Numbered from the stretch's first letter, positions 46,641 through 58,868 are shown. The stretch: 64,000 nucleotides of DNA from Symbiodinium kawagutii (GCA_009767595.1 VSDK01006142.1:340226-404225), one strand, 5' to 3'. Notes: generated by a model not told the origin, from the sequence alone. Numbers and translations: made by a program.

Positions 46641-46678
46641 CGCTCAGCCACTTGGTTGATCAGAGTCAGCTATGGCAG
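46641..46678. repeat. 38-bp direct repeat flanking the gap, right copy
   Basis: Identical to 46495-46532. After this copy the sequence continues differently (CCATGACC instead of GCCTAGCC). Confidence 0.95.
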
Positions 46679-49600
46679 CCATGACCGTTCCCAATGAAGC
46701 ACGGTAGATATGGTGGATCCATGGTCACTGACCATGTTTATAGAGGTTAGTTCAACTACCTCATAGCAAGCAACTAACCATGGTTATATCCCACTTATAT
46801 CCTTGAAGTGGGTCTCAAATCGGGGGGACCCTTGAAAGCTGCGCATTGAGCAGCTCACACAGACGATCAGGACTGGGGATGATAGCTGGGTGGCCCCTGA
46901 GAAACATCCACATGGTGGATCCAGCGAGTATGCCAGTCTCCTTGGTGGAGAAACCTTGATTTGAACGTCTTGCCTCGCTTGGTACGCCAATGATGGAAGA
47001 TAAATTGACTGCAAAGCTGGGGTACGGATGGTTGACGAGGTACAGGAACCCAACTGGATCACAGTTTGTCATCAACAGATTGATGCAGCGCAGCTCCGAT
47101 CTTAGCTCGTTAGCATTAGTTCACTTGCTATATCATATCCTTCTCAACCATATAGATTGATTTTGTTTGTTTGCTCGTTTCACTAACTTCCTTATCATCA
47201 TGTTCACTTCGATATGTTGCGAGTCGCCTTGCTGTTGACGGTTTTCTCCTGCTACAGCTGAATTCACCAATCGAGGTGATACTGACCGTGGGTAGCTGGT
47301 GAATTGACCACTGTGGCATTATTGATCGTTCTAGAGCATGATTGACTTGGCATGAACCATGAACCCTTGATCTGGCTTTAACTTGATTTGATCCCTGGAT
47401 CACAGCTCAACATCATGTAGTTTCATGATGGATGGACTGCTTGGATTTTTGAATCTAGCAGCGACAACAAGGCATTCAAACCAAGACGCCACACAAACAG
47501 CAGTCTCGAGCTTCTTGGTACAGTATTCTTTGCATATGATCCAGGGATTCATGAGCCACGTTTAAACTTCACCGGCATCAGCTATGCATTTGCTATATGG
47601 ATCTATATGGTGGTTTCCCACAATAGGGTCCCCTATTATGCATCAACTTTCATGCATCAGCTATATGCATCAGCTCTGTGGTTCATTACCCGAAATGTTG
47701 ATTAATGGATGATTTGGCAGGGTGCCCTATTTTGAGAAACATCCACGTGATCAAGTTGGTGCTTATCAATTTGGATGTCCCGCAACGGGGGTTGATGGAT
47801 GATCAGCAGGAGAACTAACCACCCAGTGTTCCACTGGCCAAGGACCCGCCTCTTGTACTTGGGCAGCGTGGCTGTGCTTTAGCGACGTTTTCGTTTTTGT
47901 TTGTTTGGTGGTTTCTCAAGCGATAGGGGACCCCCAAATGTTTGGTTTGTTGCTAAGAATGGTCAATAAACTGGATGATAGCCCTTTGATTGAGTGATGA
48001 GGGCTGCACTGTGCAGTAGTTGTTTGCAGATGGTCCATGATCATCCATTATCCATATTGATACATATTTGATGGTAGAAAGACATGAATCCTGATATGGT
48101 AGGAAAACGGAGATGACATGTTTTTTTGTGATATCATTTGGATGTCACTTGTAATGTTTGTTTCACGAATTTGGGTGTGTTCGTTTTGGTGACTTTGGAT
48201 GAACGGACATGCTTCGAAGTCATTGTTCCTAAACCACTATTGAACACACTCATTAAGGGTGGTTAGCAGTTTTGCTGGGCCTGGTTGACAATACTGTTGA
48301 GAATTCTGTAGGCACTAAGTGCGGCGTAAAGTCTATTGCGGGTAGATCCAATTGTACATAAACCAGGTGTTGATTAACCATGGATCAATTGCTCACCAAA
48401 AATAGTGGTTCACCATGAGTTGTTCACCCTCAACCACCATCAGTTGTTCGCCAGTAAGGACCATCAGCTGTTCACCATAAGCCGCCATCAGTTCTTCAAT
48501 ATAAACCAACATTAGTTGCTCACCATAGACCACTAGCAGTTGTTCACCGGCAACCACTATCAGTTTCTCACTGGTTATACAGGGTTGAATCTCCTATATT
48601 TTGTCGTTTTTTCAGTGAGACATCCAGCGAGCTATGAGGGCTGTGGTAATCTATGGTTGGCTATGGTCGTCTATGATCATCGATGTTAAATAGGTTTGGC
48701 CGTTTCTAAAAATCAATGGCGATTATAAGTGACCATACAGGAATCAGAATATATATATATATATTATTAATAATTTATTCAGAATCACCCCAAAGTAGAG
48801 AGTCGTGTGTAATTTCTCAAAGTTGATTTTATAATTCTATTTGCCAGAGAGCCTATGCGGCTTTTGAGTCTTATGGTGCTATAAGTGCTAAGACTGGACC
48901 CAACAGTTGCACGTGCAGCCAGGGATCCATAGCTTTGATACTGAAGCAATGGTAACCAAGGTGGCTGGATGAAGGTTCAGAACCACAGAGTGAATGTTGC
49001 CAATTGCTGGGGATACTCATCCAAGCATGATTGCTGTTGTCCACTCCCCAAAGATTTTGATTTAATGTCAAGTCCAAGGTTGCTCCCACCAGTCCCTGGC
49101 CCCCCCAAACCTGCAGTGAACTTCCCTGGCGCAGCTAAAATGTATATCGTAGATTCCCGGCTAAAGCTTGATTCGTTTTTGAGGGGGAGGGGGATAGCGA
49201 ATATTCGCAGTACTGTAATCAAATTCCTTATTATTTTCCTGCACCGCTCTCATCGATTTTTATTGATCGTTGTACACCAACCACTGTTTACCATGGGCAA
49301 ATACTACAAGAAGGTGTCCAATGAACAAAGTCGTGCTGCTTACTGTAGCTCCACTGGGTACATCAACAGCGAACTCTGAGCGCCAGCAAAATTTTGCCGA
49401 GGTCAGGCAGCTGAACTGCTGAGAGATCAGGTGCTGCCTGCGAAGAAAAGACCAGTGCTGGTTACTGTTGCTGGTGGTGTTGTGGTGATTCTTTTTGGTG
49501 GTGGTTTGTGGTGGTTGGTGGTGGGTTGGGTCAGCTTTGGCTTGGTTTATTGGATTGAGGGGATAGCCAAAACCCATCCTATGGGGTTGTCCACGACCAC

Positions 49601-51074
49601 GGATCCAAAATTTGGGTCAGTTTCCTAGAAACCGCAACAAGCCGATGTTTGTTCAGGGTCGTTTTTGTTCATTGACTGTTGTTGATTGCTGCGCTGTACC
49701 TGATCCCGCGGAGACCCTCTTAAAGAGACCCTCTTAAAGCATCCTCCAAGAGAAAGAGGAGGATTTGCATGAATTTGGAAGTTCCGAAACGCTTGGTCCA
49801 GTTTTTTCCTGAGCATCCACCAGGGAGTTGATCACTGGAGTGGCAACTCCCAAAATCCACTATAGGATTTTGAGTCTCAGAGCTGCTGTGAGCGGACCTT
49901 GGTGGTTCCCATGCTCCGGGACTAAGAAAAACATACAGTGCCCACTGCAGGACGTTTGAGGAATGATGAACTAGTGTTATTGAATCTGTATAAGATCTGT
50001 TACAGGCTTCATGGCTTCATGGACAGCTGGAAAGATTTCACAAGGACTCGATCATTGTACGTTACATGGTACGTAGGGCGTCGTGATCATCAATCATCAA
50101 ATGAAGCGGGTGCAGCTGTTGATGCAAGACATCAGCCGCGAACCGCTTGAGTTGCAGTGTCGTGTCCCGCTGTTTTGTTTGGATTTCAACCGCCGCCGCG
50201 GGTGGTGCATGACTTCTCCAATCAACACCATGAACACGAAAGAATCATCATCATTCATGAGCATCAACCACCATCCATCAAGATAGCAAGTGCTTTCACC
50301 ACACAATATCATCAGATTCCAGATGCATTCACATACCCAGATGTCATCATTGTTTCTAGCCTTGTGTTGTCACTGTGTGGGGGTTTTCCCGCTCATTCCC
50401 AAGGCTACGGTATCCATATCTTATAGTCAGATGTGTCAGATACAATGTAGGTTTGGAACATCAGCACGTAACATACACCAGCACTTCTTGAGACTGTAGC
50501 AGCTTCCAGCTCAAGCAGCACAAAGGCTTCCAGCAGATGAGGAAATCACACAGCCTTTCCAATTTGGATACGATTTTAGCATGCCCGCTGCAAGTGGATA
50601 TGCAGATGAATGCAAGCCGATACCCTTGATTGTCTCAACGTCGCTCATGTGCCGGGGATCTTGGGTGGTGGATCAAAGCCCTGTCCCCTTGGTGAACAGC
50701 CCAAGAGTTAAGAGAATAGAACACGAACAAGAACAACAACAACAACAACAACAACAAAAACAACAATCATTATGATCCTATACAGTGACCATCAATTCTT
50801 ATCAAAGGATTCGTTGATTTGATAGATTCCCTGAACTACCCATTAGAACAATCGATAGATCATTGATGATAGATCCTCTAATAGTACTCATGTTTTATCA
50901 ACAAAGACTATTAGATAAAAATAGTGCTATTAGTCTAAAAAATGATAGACCCTCTAATAGTCTCTAATAGTACTTAATTGCTATCCCAAAGATAGATCTT
51001 CTGTGTCATCCAAGACTCACTAAGCCTTCGCTTTGTTGACTCCCTGGCACCGCTGCGTCCACCTCTTCCTGGCC
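46679..51074. other. Stretch between RF1 and the coiled-coil gene
   Basis: No exon could be supported. It contains family B-type fragments (47609-47750, 47910-47990) and a tract of ACCATCAGTTGTTCACC words (48400-48570). GACCCTCTTAAAGA occurs twice near 49711-49740, and there is a CAA microsatellite (50731-50766). An ORF at 48969-49379 with PPVPGPPKPAVNFPG near 49090 is the only stretch with a hint of coding. Confidence 0.4.
50731..50766. repeat. (CAA)n microsatellite
   Basis: GAACAACAACAACAAC-type run, about twelve units, ending in AAAAACAACAA. In one frame it would encode polyglutamine, but no exon signals surround it. Confidence 0.9.
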
Positions 51075-51146
51075 ATGGCAGCGCCGTCCCCGTCCTCGCC
51101 GCGGCCAACCTCGGCGGAGAGCAGGCTGCTGCACCTGTCGGAAGAA
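51075..51146 (+). CDS. Possible first exon of the 51-62 kb coiled-coil gene
   Basis: A GC-rich island begins CCATGG and reads MAAPSPSSPRPTSAESRL and then LHLSEE, ending before a GT (GTGCCA) in phase 0; the frame stops at 51174-51176. The ATG context and the Ala/Ser/Pro-rich start suit an N terminus. Another + frame and the antisense frame are also open, as is common in GC-rich islands. The downstream 150 bases are an ATGGTAAATCCATGG-type tract. Confidence 0.4.
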
Positions 51147-51367
51147 GTGCCACCTGGCGCAGCGGTGGAGTCATGAATGGCAGGCCATGTAAAGTGATGG
51201 TAGATGTGGGTCGATCAATGGTAAATCCATGTCAATCCATGGTTAGTCAATGTGAAATAGTGGTAAATCATTAGGAATTGTGGTCAATCAATGATGAATC
51301 TATGGAAATCAAAGTTTGATTCACGATTTTGTTGTTAAACAAGGCAAACAATGATGTGTTGGTTAAT

Positions 51368-51453
51368 CAGTGAATTTGGGAGCCCCCAAATCATCCAATA
51401 TTATTTACGTAGTACTAAACCAACCATTTTGGGGGTCCCTATTTTGAGAAACC
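51368..51453. mobile_element. Family B MITE-like element, left end lost
   Basis: Reads AGCCCCCAAATCATCCAATA at the left and GGGGGTCCCTATTTTGAGAA at the right. It lacks the GGTGGTTTCTC start. Confidence 0.6.
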
Positions 51454-51675
51454 AATATTTGGAAAGAGAGGAACTATTCACTATGTTAACCGAGGGCAAT
51501 TTTGATGGATGCTAGTCAACAACTAGTAAAAAGTGACCAAGCAAGACTTGGCCGTCGCCAGAACGGTAATGCCTACCAACCTAAGTTTATAGCTAACCAG
51601 AATTGTTGAACAGCGATTTATGGTAAAATAACAGATGCTACAGTTGCAACTGGGAAGCATAATAAATAACCGGAT

Positions 51676-51793
51676 GTGTTTGTGGGTCAAAACCCCGTAC
51701 CCCTGGTTCCCCTATCATTAACCAATGTTTTCCCCATGATTTGGTTGGTTATTATAAGCCATTATTGTTGGTTAACTGCTTGACCCATAGCCA
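51676..51793. mobile_element. Family A MITE-like element, reverse orientation
   Basis: GTTTGTGGGTCAAAACCCC at the left and TTGACCCATAGCCA at the right, with the CCCTGGTTCCCCTATCATTA interior. Confidence 0.7.
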
Positions 51794-51954
51794 TGTATTC
51801 ATGACATGTTAACCGCTTACTAAAGGGGGACCTCGGGACCTTGGGAGGTCCTCGGGACCGCTGTGGATTGGGAAGATCAGCTGATCGGTTGATGTAGAAA
51901 CAGATTGACCTTGTTCAATAGATATTATGTGCATGTCATGTCATATGAATAAGG

Positions 51955-52138
51955 GTGTATATATATATATATTTCGATACATGGATTTTACATGTAAATA
52001 TATATATATATATATATACTATATATGTAAATAGTATACAGCATATATATTCATGTGTGACATGTTCAAATAAATATATATATATACATATATTTTATTT
52101 ATTGTCATATATACACAGATGTGTGTGTGTGTGTGTGT
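51955..52138. repeat. AT-rich microsatellite block ending in (GT)n
   Basis: Several TATATATATA runs and a pure GT run at 52120-52138. ORFs reading YIYIYI across it are products of the repeat. Confidence 0.9.
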
Positions 52139-52567
52139 TCGTAATTTGTACAGTATGTGCATAGACATCCTTGAATTTCAGTATCCCCACATTCAGATTT
52201 ACATTTTCGAGGTGTTTCCGATATATTTGAAGCATGTAGCTATACGCTCGTGAATACTGCAAAGATTTTGTGGTTTGGTTTGCTCTGTTTTTTTTTGCAC
52301 ACGCATGATTGCCGCCCACTTTGTAGGGCAATTGCACCACGCTTGACCCTTCCTTGGCCAACGCATCACCAATCAACATAGCGCCCAAACGTTTCCCACA
52401 GTACGAAGCATGAGACCATGAACAATTTTGCTGTTGTTTGTGTTTTGTCACTTTTGATTGGACAGCGACGGGTTTTGCGACTTTAACATTCTTAAACCAT
52501 ATCTAGGGTTCATGGCTCAATTAATTACCCCTTAGCCATGCCCAATTCCACGTTCTTTCAGCCACAG

Positions 52568-52665
52568 CATCAGCCTCCTACTCGGCATCCACATTCCCGA
52601 GGTTTGCCCTGCGCAGCAAGCTGAAGGATGCCCAAAGGATGCATCAAGAGCTGACAGAGCAGATG
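52568..52665 (+). CDS. Exon of coiled-coil gene
   Basis: After an AG at 52566-52567 the frame reads SASYSASTFPRFALRSKLKD and then AQRMHQELTEQM, ending before a GT donor (GTGCCA) in phase 0; it would stop at 52690-52692. The segment RSKLKDAQRMHQELTEQM is a good amphipathic helix. A second frame is open to a GAG|GTATGT donor at 52729, so the frame is not certain. The acceptor is followed by C. Confidence 0.45.
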
Positions 52666-53689
52666 GTGCCAGGGCGACGCCGGGGGGCATGAAAGTCTCC
52701 AATGAGAACATGCATTTTGTGGTTGAGGTATGTTTATGCATGACTGATAGATTATATACATATATGTATTTGTTTATGTTTTTTGTATATATATATACAT
52801 ATATATATATATGTATCTGTGTGTTTTGTTATATTCAGATAGATGTAACAGGGGAACACACATATATGCATGATATTCATACAGATGTCCATTTTGATAC
52901 GTAAATATAGAACATGCATATGGTGCAAGTGTTTGTAGATGTAAACATGCGGGAAAAAATGTTTTGAGTAGGTGCAAACATATATGTATATATAGTACAT
53001 GTATCTATGTTACACGTACACTTAAGTCACAGTATTGTGTTTTATTGTACATTTTTAGAAAGTCAACTATAGAGTGTATTCTGGTGTTGTTTGTGTGTAT
53101 ACATAAATAGGTGTGTTTATAGCACACATATATTTGCACATACTGTGCCAGTCCCTCTTGAGCGCATCTGCATCAGCCAAGTTTCTGCAGAGGTGGTAGA
53201 TCCCCATTTTGCTAGATCGATATGTGGACCCTGAAAGACGATCCTAAATATCAACATTTTCAGTTAAAAAAAATCAGCAGTTTCTTGGGGTGACATTTCA
53301 TAATTCTTGGGGTGACATTCAGAAATTATGGGAGATTCATTAAGACCCCAGTTTGTGGATGATTGCATATGGTGACTTCCTACAATATGGAACTCCCAAA
53401 ACGGTTGGTTTATTATGTAAAATTAGAGTATGAATGGAGTATTTCAAGGTATCCTTATTTTGAGAATCCACCATTTTCGGGGATGCTGATATTCCAGGGA
53501 CTGCCACAGTTCGCTACGAGTCAATGGACAGACGGAAAAGCTTGGCCTCGCTGACACCTTCGGATGGCATCTGCATGGCTGGCTGGAGAACAGCGTAAAA
53601 CAGCGAAGCCGCCTTGGACCCAACAGGTTGGCAACTATGGATACCTACACACCACCATGCCACTACCCCGAAACTGAGCAGATCTGAAG

Positions 53690-54035
53690 TCAGCCGATTC
53701 TTGGAAGCTCCGCTAAGTCGGCGTCATTTGGAGCACCTCTTTGGCCCGGGCTCCGAACTGGAAAATTTTTGATCTGCGAAGCCGTTTGAGAAGATTTGCT
53801 TGTGACGCAGCCATCCCCTTGCCGCCTGTGCACAGGCGCCCCCCGCAGATACACGGATGATTCGGAGCTTCGCCTCAGGATCAAGCTAAACGTAGCAGAT
53901 TTGGGGCAGGAGTCGCCTCAGGGTCAACGTAAAAGTCGCAACCGCGAATCTCTGACTCCCCAACCAACCTGAGCCGCGCCAGGTGCCCATGGAACGCATG
54001 AAAGCGCAAATGCGGAAGGCCTGGTGGAGTAGTGG
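53690..54035 (+). pseudogene. Coding-like relic, frames broken
   Basis: GC-rich against AT-rich flanks. Fragments such as SRFLEAPLSRRHLEHLFGPG and VPMERMKAQMRKAWW are exon-like but lie in different frames with stops between. It may be an old retrocopy or hold one short exon near 53988-54030. No family recognised. Confidence 0.3.
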
Positions 54036-54193
54036 TCAGGATATGGGTTGGTTGTCTGTTGCCTGAGCAGCGATGTGTATTGGGGCTTCTCCAAAAACAC
54101 TTGTGTTTGTGTGTAAATCCATCTGTAGTATGTAGTTTTGTGTAGTGTAGGTTGTGTGAATATATTTGTTTTTCTCTCTTTCTCTCGTTTTAG

Positions 54194-54198
54194 ATATT

Positions 54199-54230
<32 letters not shown>

Positions 54231-54302
54231 AATATAGGTATATATACATATATATATATATATATATCGTTTCAAGTGTGTGTGTGTATATATATATATA
54301 TG
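54194..54302. repeat. (TA)n and (GT)n microsatellite block
   Basis: Long TATATA runs with one GTGTGTGTG interruption (54276-54287). Confidence 0.95.
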
Positions 54303-55137
54303 TATGCACACATCGTTTTTATCCTATACATATATGCAACAAATATTTATTCATATGAATAATATATCTATCTACCAATTTTATACACATATGTTTAGCC
54401 TTTTAGACATATAACTAAATGTTTATGCATGATATTGTATGTAAGTATGATTTTGGTTTTGCACATCAAACAGATAGTATGTCCGTACGTAGTAGGCGTA
54501 CTCACGCACAGCATGCTCGTATATGATACAAGCCACAATTATTTTCATACAGACATCACTATTAAAACGAACAAACATCACATACACATGTAAATAGATA
54601 CACAATGCCAATTCACATGATCATGTTGTAGCATATGATATGGCACACGGTGTTGCATGTCAATTTGCCAACAGGCATTAGATGTCCATGGTTTAATTCA
54701 TATTTTACATTTGATTATTTGTTGGAATGTCACAGTGGATCATGTCACAGTACATTGTTTTAATTCGACTAATTATACGAAACTATGTGTGATGCTAGTT
54801 TTAGTTGGAACACTCGATGAATTTGATATGTGGTGCATGTTGTATGACCACAGTTTTTATTTTGTTTTATATGCTTTGACACTGTGTTATAGTATTCCGG
54901 AATGACTCCATATCATCAAGTTGAATTATATTACCTTGGATGATAATAACCCATATGATACTGCATTGTGTTGGTTGAAAACGATGAAGTTGCTGAAATG
55001 TGCCGCTACATCTCTGTTTTTTTTTCAACCATCCTAATTTATATGTTTTTATTATGTATATTCATGCTGGATTGAACACGCATGATTTTATCATTGCCGA
55101 AGCCTTAGCTGGAGACCCCAGCAGCACCACGATTCAG

Positions 55138-55170
55138 GAAAAGAAACTGAGGGAAGATGCTGAACACCAG
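55138..55170 (+). CDS. Exon of coiled-coil gene
   Basis: AG|G acceptor (AG at 55136-55137), phase 0, reading EKKLREDAEHQ, with GC donors after 55170 or 55176 (or a stop at 55189-55191 if terminal). Joined to the 52568 exon it extends a heptad-like helix. Short and therefore uncertain. Confidence 0.4.
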
Positions 55171-55682
55171 GCTGAGGCTGGCAGTGATTAAATGCGCAGA
55201 GGTGGTGTGACCAACAACACTAGTGTGATGATACCAGTTTATCAATATCAGTACAACAACAATGGCTTTTGGTTTATCAATACCCGTACCAACAAATGTG
55301 CTAACATTTACTTTTGGTGTATCAATACTAGGACACAACGCTAATGTAACTAGTGTGGTAATGACCAACACCACTAGTGTGACAATGACCAACAAATTTA
55401 GAGAACGGTGTCAGTTTCAATACTGGCTGTGCAATTGTCAATGACAAGTGCACGTTTGAGGGGTGGCATGATGGCTAATTGTCGTCTAATGAGAAAAATG
55501 AGCAATGGTTTGTTGTTGCATGATGGTTTTGTTGGGATTTTGCGGTGGTTCTGTTAGATGGGTTTGAATTTATTTACATTTGGTTTGGTTATGATGGATT
55601 GTGTGGAGAACTTGTGCTGGCGCAGTTGTGGGATTTCATGTTAAGTTGTTTGCCTGTCTAGTTGTGTACTGTGGGATCTATT

Positions 55683-55796
55683 TGGCTTTGGGTCAAAACC
55701 TTGTACCCCTGGTTCCCCACTATTAACCATTGTTTGCCCTATAGTTTGTTGGTTACTATTCCCAATTATTGGTTGATTAATATTGACCCATAGCCA
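55683..55796. mobile_element. Family A MITE-like element, reverse orientation
   Basis: TGGCTTTGGGTCAAAACC at the left, ATATTGACCCATAGCCA at the right. Confidence 0.7.
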
Positions 55797-55910
55797 TTTT
55801 GTTGTTTTGTGGCTATCCTGAACTATCTCTGGAACCCAACCATTCGTTGTGTTCTACCATTTCAGCTGGTCAGTGATGTCACCAAGTGTGTCTTCACAAG
55901 TATACATCGT

Positions 55911-56012
55911 GGTTTCTCAAAACGGGGTACCCCAAAATCATGTAGTTAGTAACCATTTACAGTAGTAAACCAACCATGGCTTTGGGGCTCCTTATGGCTT
56001 GAGAAACCAGTA
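55911..56012. mobile_element. Family B MITE-like element
   Basis: GTGGTTTCTCAAAACGGGG at the left and CTTATGGCTTGAGAAACCA at the right, with the AGTAGTAAACCAACCAT interior. Ends about 200 bases before the exon at 56217. Confidence 0.65.
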
Positions 56013-56216
56013 CACCACTCTAATAAACCTAGGCTACCCCTTGCATTATAAACCCTGTTTGGCAAACCACAGTTCCACTTTCCTCAGCCGCCAAGTAGGA
56101 AAAATATCTCAACATCAGCGGTGATCATGCATTTTTAGTCTATGATCATGTATGTTTTTTTACAGATTGCATATATTCATTGATGGATCGACATGATTGT
56201 TTGATATTCTTAATAG

Positions 56217-56348
56217 CCAGCAAGTCCCAACCCACCAAAGAGCCGGAGCCCCAGCCATTCAATAGCCCTTTCAATGACGCGGCTTCAGATCTTGGAGATG
56301 GAAAAGCAGAAACTGAACGCAGAGGTGGATCGCCTGGTGAAGGATTTG
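56217..56348 (+). CDS. Exon of coiled-coil gene: Ser/Pro linker then coiled coil
   Basis: Forty-four codons, phase 0 to 0, between an AG (56215-56216) and a GT donor (GTTTTT at 56349). The frame reads PASPNPPKSRSPSHSIALS and then MTRLQILEMEKQKLNAEVDR and LVKDL. The second half shows a clear heptad pattern (L, I, M, L, V, L). An overlapping ORF in another frame (56180-56455) is less protein-like. Function unknown; the fold suggests oligomerisation or scaffolding. Confidence 0.6.
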
Positions 56349-56654
56349 GTTTTTCAGACCCTTGGCGCGATCACCCCTGGATCGACGAGCTGAAGCCGCT
56401 AAAGGGCCGCCTTGGGTTAACCGCCCGTGGCGTGATGATGGTAATGAAAAGTTGATAGGGGTTGTTTAATTGATTATTTACGGTGAGGTTTTACCACAAG
56501 TGGTGTTCGAGCATTATTGGATTTGAAGTAGAATTCAGTGTTCACTGCTTTCTTTGCTAGTCTAAGGAATTTGAAACTTGGGATAGCAGCAACGGTGAAA
56601 TGAAGCTTTGCTCAAAATACGACAATTACAATGGTTGTTTAATTTGATTATTCA

Positions 56655-56942
56655 GCGGACTTCTTTACTCGTGACCAAACAAAGTCCAAGCAGACTGAAA
56701 CATATCGCTCTTCGGTCGTGACTCGCAATGCTTTCAGGAAAGGAGAAACCATGAAGTTTGAGAACCGCAGCATCTCGGCGTTGTCCAGTTGTCTCAAGGC
56801 TGCCATGTGGTCGCTAATACGGCTGTCACGGTTGCTGTTGTTGTTGATGATTTACCACAAATTGGCAGGGCGGCAAGCCAGCTCAAGTGCAATAGCGCAT
56901 ACACGAATAGTGCTATCATGTGCTATCACAATCGGCCAGTAG
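56655..56942 (+). CDS. Open coding-like block, 96 codons, unrecognised
   Basis: A frame open from an AG at 56654-56655 to a stop at 56940-56942 reads ADFFTRDQTKSKQTETYRSS, then VVTRNAFRKGETMKFENR and continues. The later half has a second open frame (VVANTAVTVAVVVDDLPQIG near 56810), suggesting a frameshifted relic or overlapping exon ends. It does not resemble the neighbouring coiled-coil exons. Perhaps a retrocopy. Confidence 0.3.
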   Translation, partial: ADFFTRDQTKSKQTETYRSSVVTRNAFRKGETMKFENRSISALSSCLKAAMWSLIRLSRLLLLLMIYHKLAGRQASSSAIAHTRIVLSCAITIGQ

Positions 56943-57099
56943 TTGTTGCACCTCCTCAGGACAAGATGCACAGTGTCACCTGGTTATGGCTGGCTTTGTG
57001 ATGGCTGTGAAGAACCGGTTTGGAAACGTATCCAAGTTCAGCTGGTGGTGTTCCCTTCTTGGATGATTAGTCCCAGGAAGTACAAGGTGCAGTAATCAT

Positions 57100-57520
57100 G
57101 GTTAGTTCACCCATGTATCAATGGTATAACCTTTGCACCAAACCATAAATGCCCAAGTCAACCCTTAACCAACCAAACGAGCAACTGAAACAACCATCCT
57201 TAATTAATCATAAATCCATTATGAACCATTAAAGAACCCTCAGCTAACCCATCCCTTATCAACACTTATCAACCCTGAAGCATCATCAACCAACCAAAGT
57301 GATGTAACCATCCACAAAGCATCAACTATCCAGAAAACAGATCAACCAACCATCAACCATCAAACATCACTCCCGAATATCAACCATCCTTCATCAACCG
57401 TCCTCCCTCATTGACCAACCATCCTCAACTTAACCATCCTCAACTTAACCATCCTTAATCCACTTTCAACCAAACATCAACCAACCATAAATGAACCAAC
57501 CATCCCCAACCACCCATCAA
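57100..57520. repeat. CAACCATC-type degenerate tract before an exon
   Basis: Some 400 bases of AACCAACCATCAACCATCC-like words without fixed period. They end right at the next exon. The complementary tract follows that exon at 57713-57990. Confidence 0.75.
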
Positions 57521-57526
57521 CCGCCA

Positions 57527-57682
57527 GCCATGGCGAAGCGCCACTTGGGCACCACCTCACCACGGCCACCGCCGCACCACCGAGGCCTGGACCTCGAGAA
57601 GCTCGTGGCTCAGCTGGGCCAATCCGAGCGCGGTGCCCAGGCGGAGCTGCTGCGCGCCGTGGAGCGGGAGCAGCTGTCGCGG
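57527..57682 (+). CDS. Exon of coiled-coil gene
   Basis: The most GC-rich island of the window. After CGCCAG it reads MAKRHLGTTSPRPPPHHRG, then LDLEKLVAQLGQSERGAQAE and LLRAVEREQLSR, ending before a GT donor in phase 0 (57683). The second half is a strong amphipathic helix. The ATG at 57529 might be a real start, which would make this a first exon of a separate gene, or the exon may begin at an internal AG|G (57651). It joins in phase to the 59108 exon. Confidence 0.6.
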
Positions 57683-57712
57683 GTGCCTCGGCGGCGCCGG
57701 TGCCGTGGTGAG

Positions 57713-57990
57713 GATGGGTGGGTGGTGGTGGTGGTTGAGGATGCTGGTTGGGTGAGGATGGTTGGTTGAGGATGGTTGGTTGAGGATGGTTAGGGGTTGA
57801 TAGGGGTTGATTAAGGATGGTTGATGGTGAATGATGCTGAAAATGATGCTTGGTGGTGAAAGTGAGGGTTGATGAGAGTGGATGATGGGTCGTTTGTGCC
57901 TGAAAATGGTGAATGATGGTTAATCAAGAGTTAAAGCTGGTTGATGGTGTTCAACGCTGGTTGAAATGTGAGTTGAAATGTTGGTTTAAG
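57713..57990. repeat. GGATGGTTGA-type degenerate tract after an exon
   Basis: Immediately after the 57527 exon the + strand becomes GTTGAGGATGGTTGGTTGAGG-like for about 280 bases, the reverse complement type of the tract before the exon. Confidence 0.75.
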
Positions 57991-58868
57991 GGGGTTGACA
58001 GTTGTGGCTCATATCATGGTTAGTAGTGGTCTGCAGCTATGGGTTCATGATGGGCGCATAAACAATAACCATGAAGAACCAGCAATAATGGCAAGCTACT
58101 GGTCAGGTACTGGTTAAGAATGGAGAATGAATGACGGTCTGCAACAGTGGACAATTTGGAGTTAATGATCAACACTAATATTTAAGCAAGTGTCAACAAA
58201 AACAGCCAATTTATGTTTAGTAACAGTTTGAATTTGATTAATGCATTCATATACGAATTAGCATACGATAAATGTGTAAACCACAAGTGGCAACATTTTT
58301 TGATTCCTACACCATGACCATGGATGATGTCCCATGTTCATCCATTTTTGCTTTGGTATATTGAGCTAAGACTCCCCTATTAAGAAGTTGGTTTGCGTAC
58401 CTTCCACTGGGAAGAACACATGGTCCATTTTTCAGACGAGCCCCTGATGGTACGTCGGCAGATCCAGGTAGTCACCAGTTTCAGCTGCTGATTCCCAATC
58501 ACACTTGGATGGTGTATTGCTTCTGGTTCTCCAATAAATCATTCTTACCCAGTCATCAGGAACTATTAGTCAACCACAATTTCGTGTGAAGTGACACTTA
58601 CCTATACTAGTCATGCTAATCACTACTAAACACTCCATTATACATGTAGTGGTGATGGGTCAATCATATCAAATATGCCCTTGCAATCCCTTGCATATGC
58701 TAATCAGAATGTAGTCTTTGACACACAGTAATCTCCAGGTGAACGACATTGACCGCCTACGCTTGAATGTGCGCCCCACCTTAGTCACTGCTTAGAAACC
58801 ATGGTTGTAGGGGTTAGCTCAGCTACTTATCAGGCTACTCACCATGTTTATATACATCCGAATTATAA

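Noticed and set aside
52689-52904. ORF rich in Tyr and Ile over microsatellites
   Set aside because: It is a translation of TATATA repeats; the same applies to 51955-52164 and 54138-54362.
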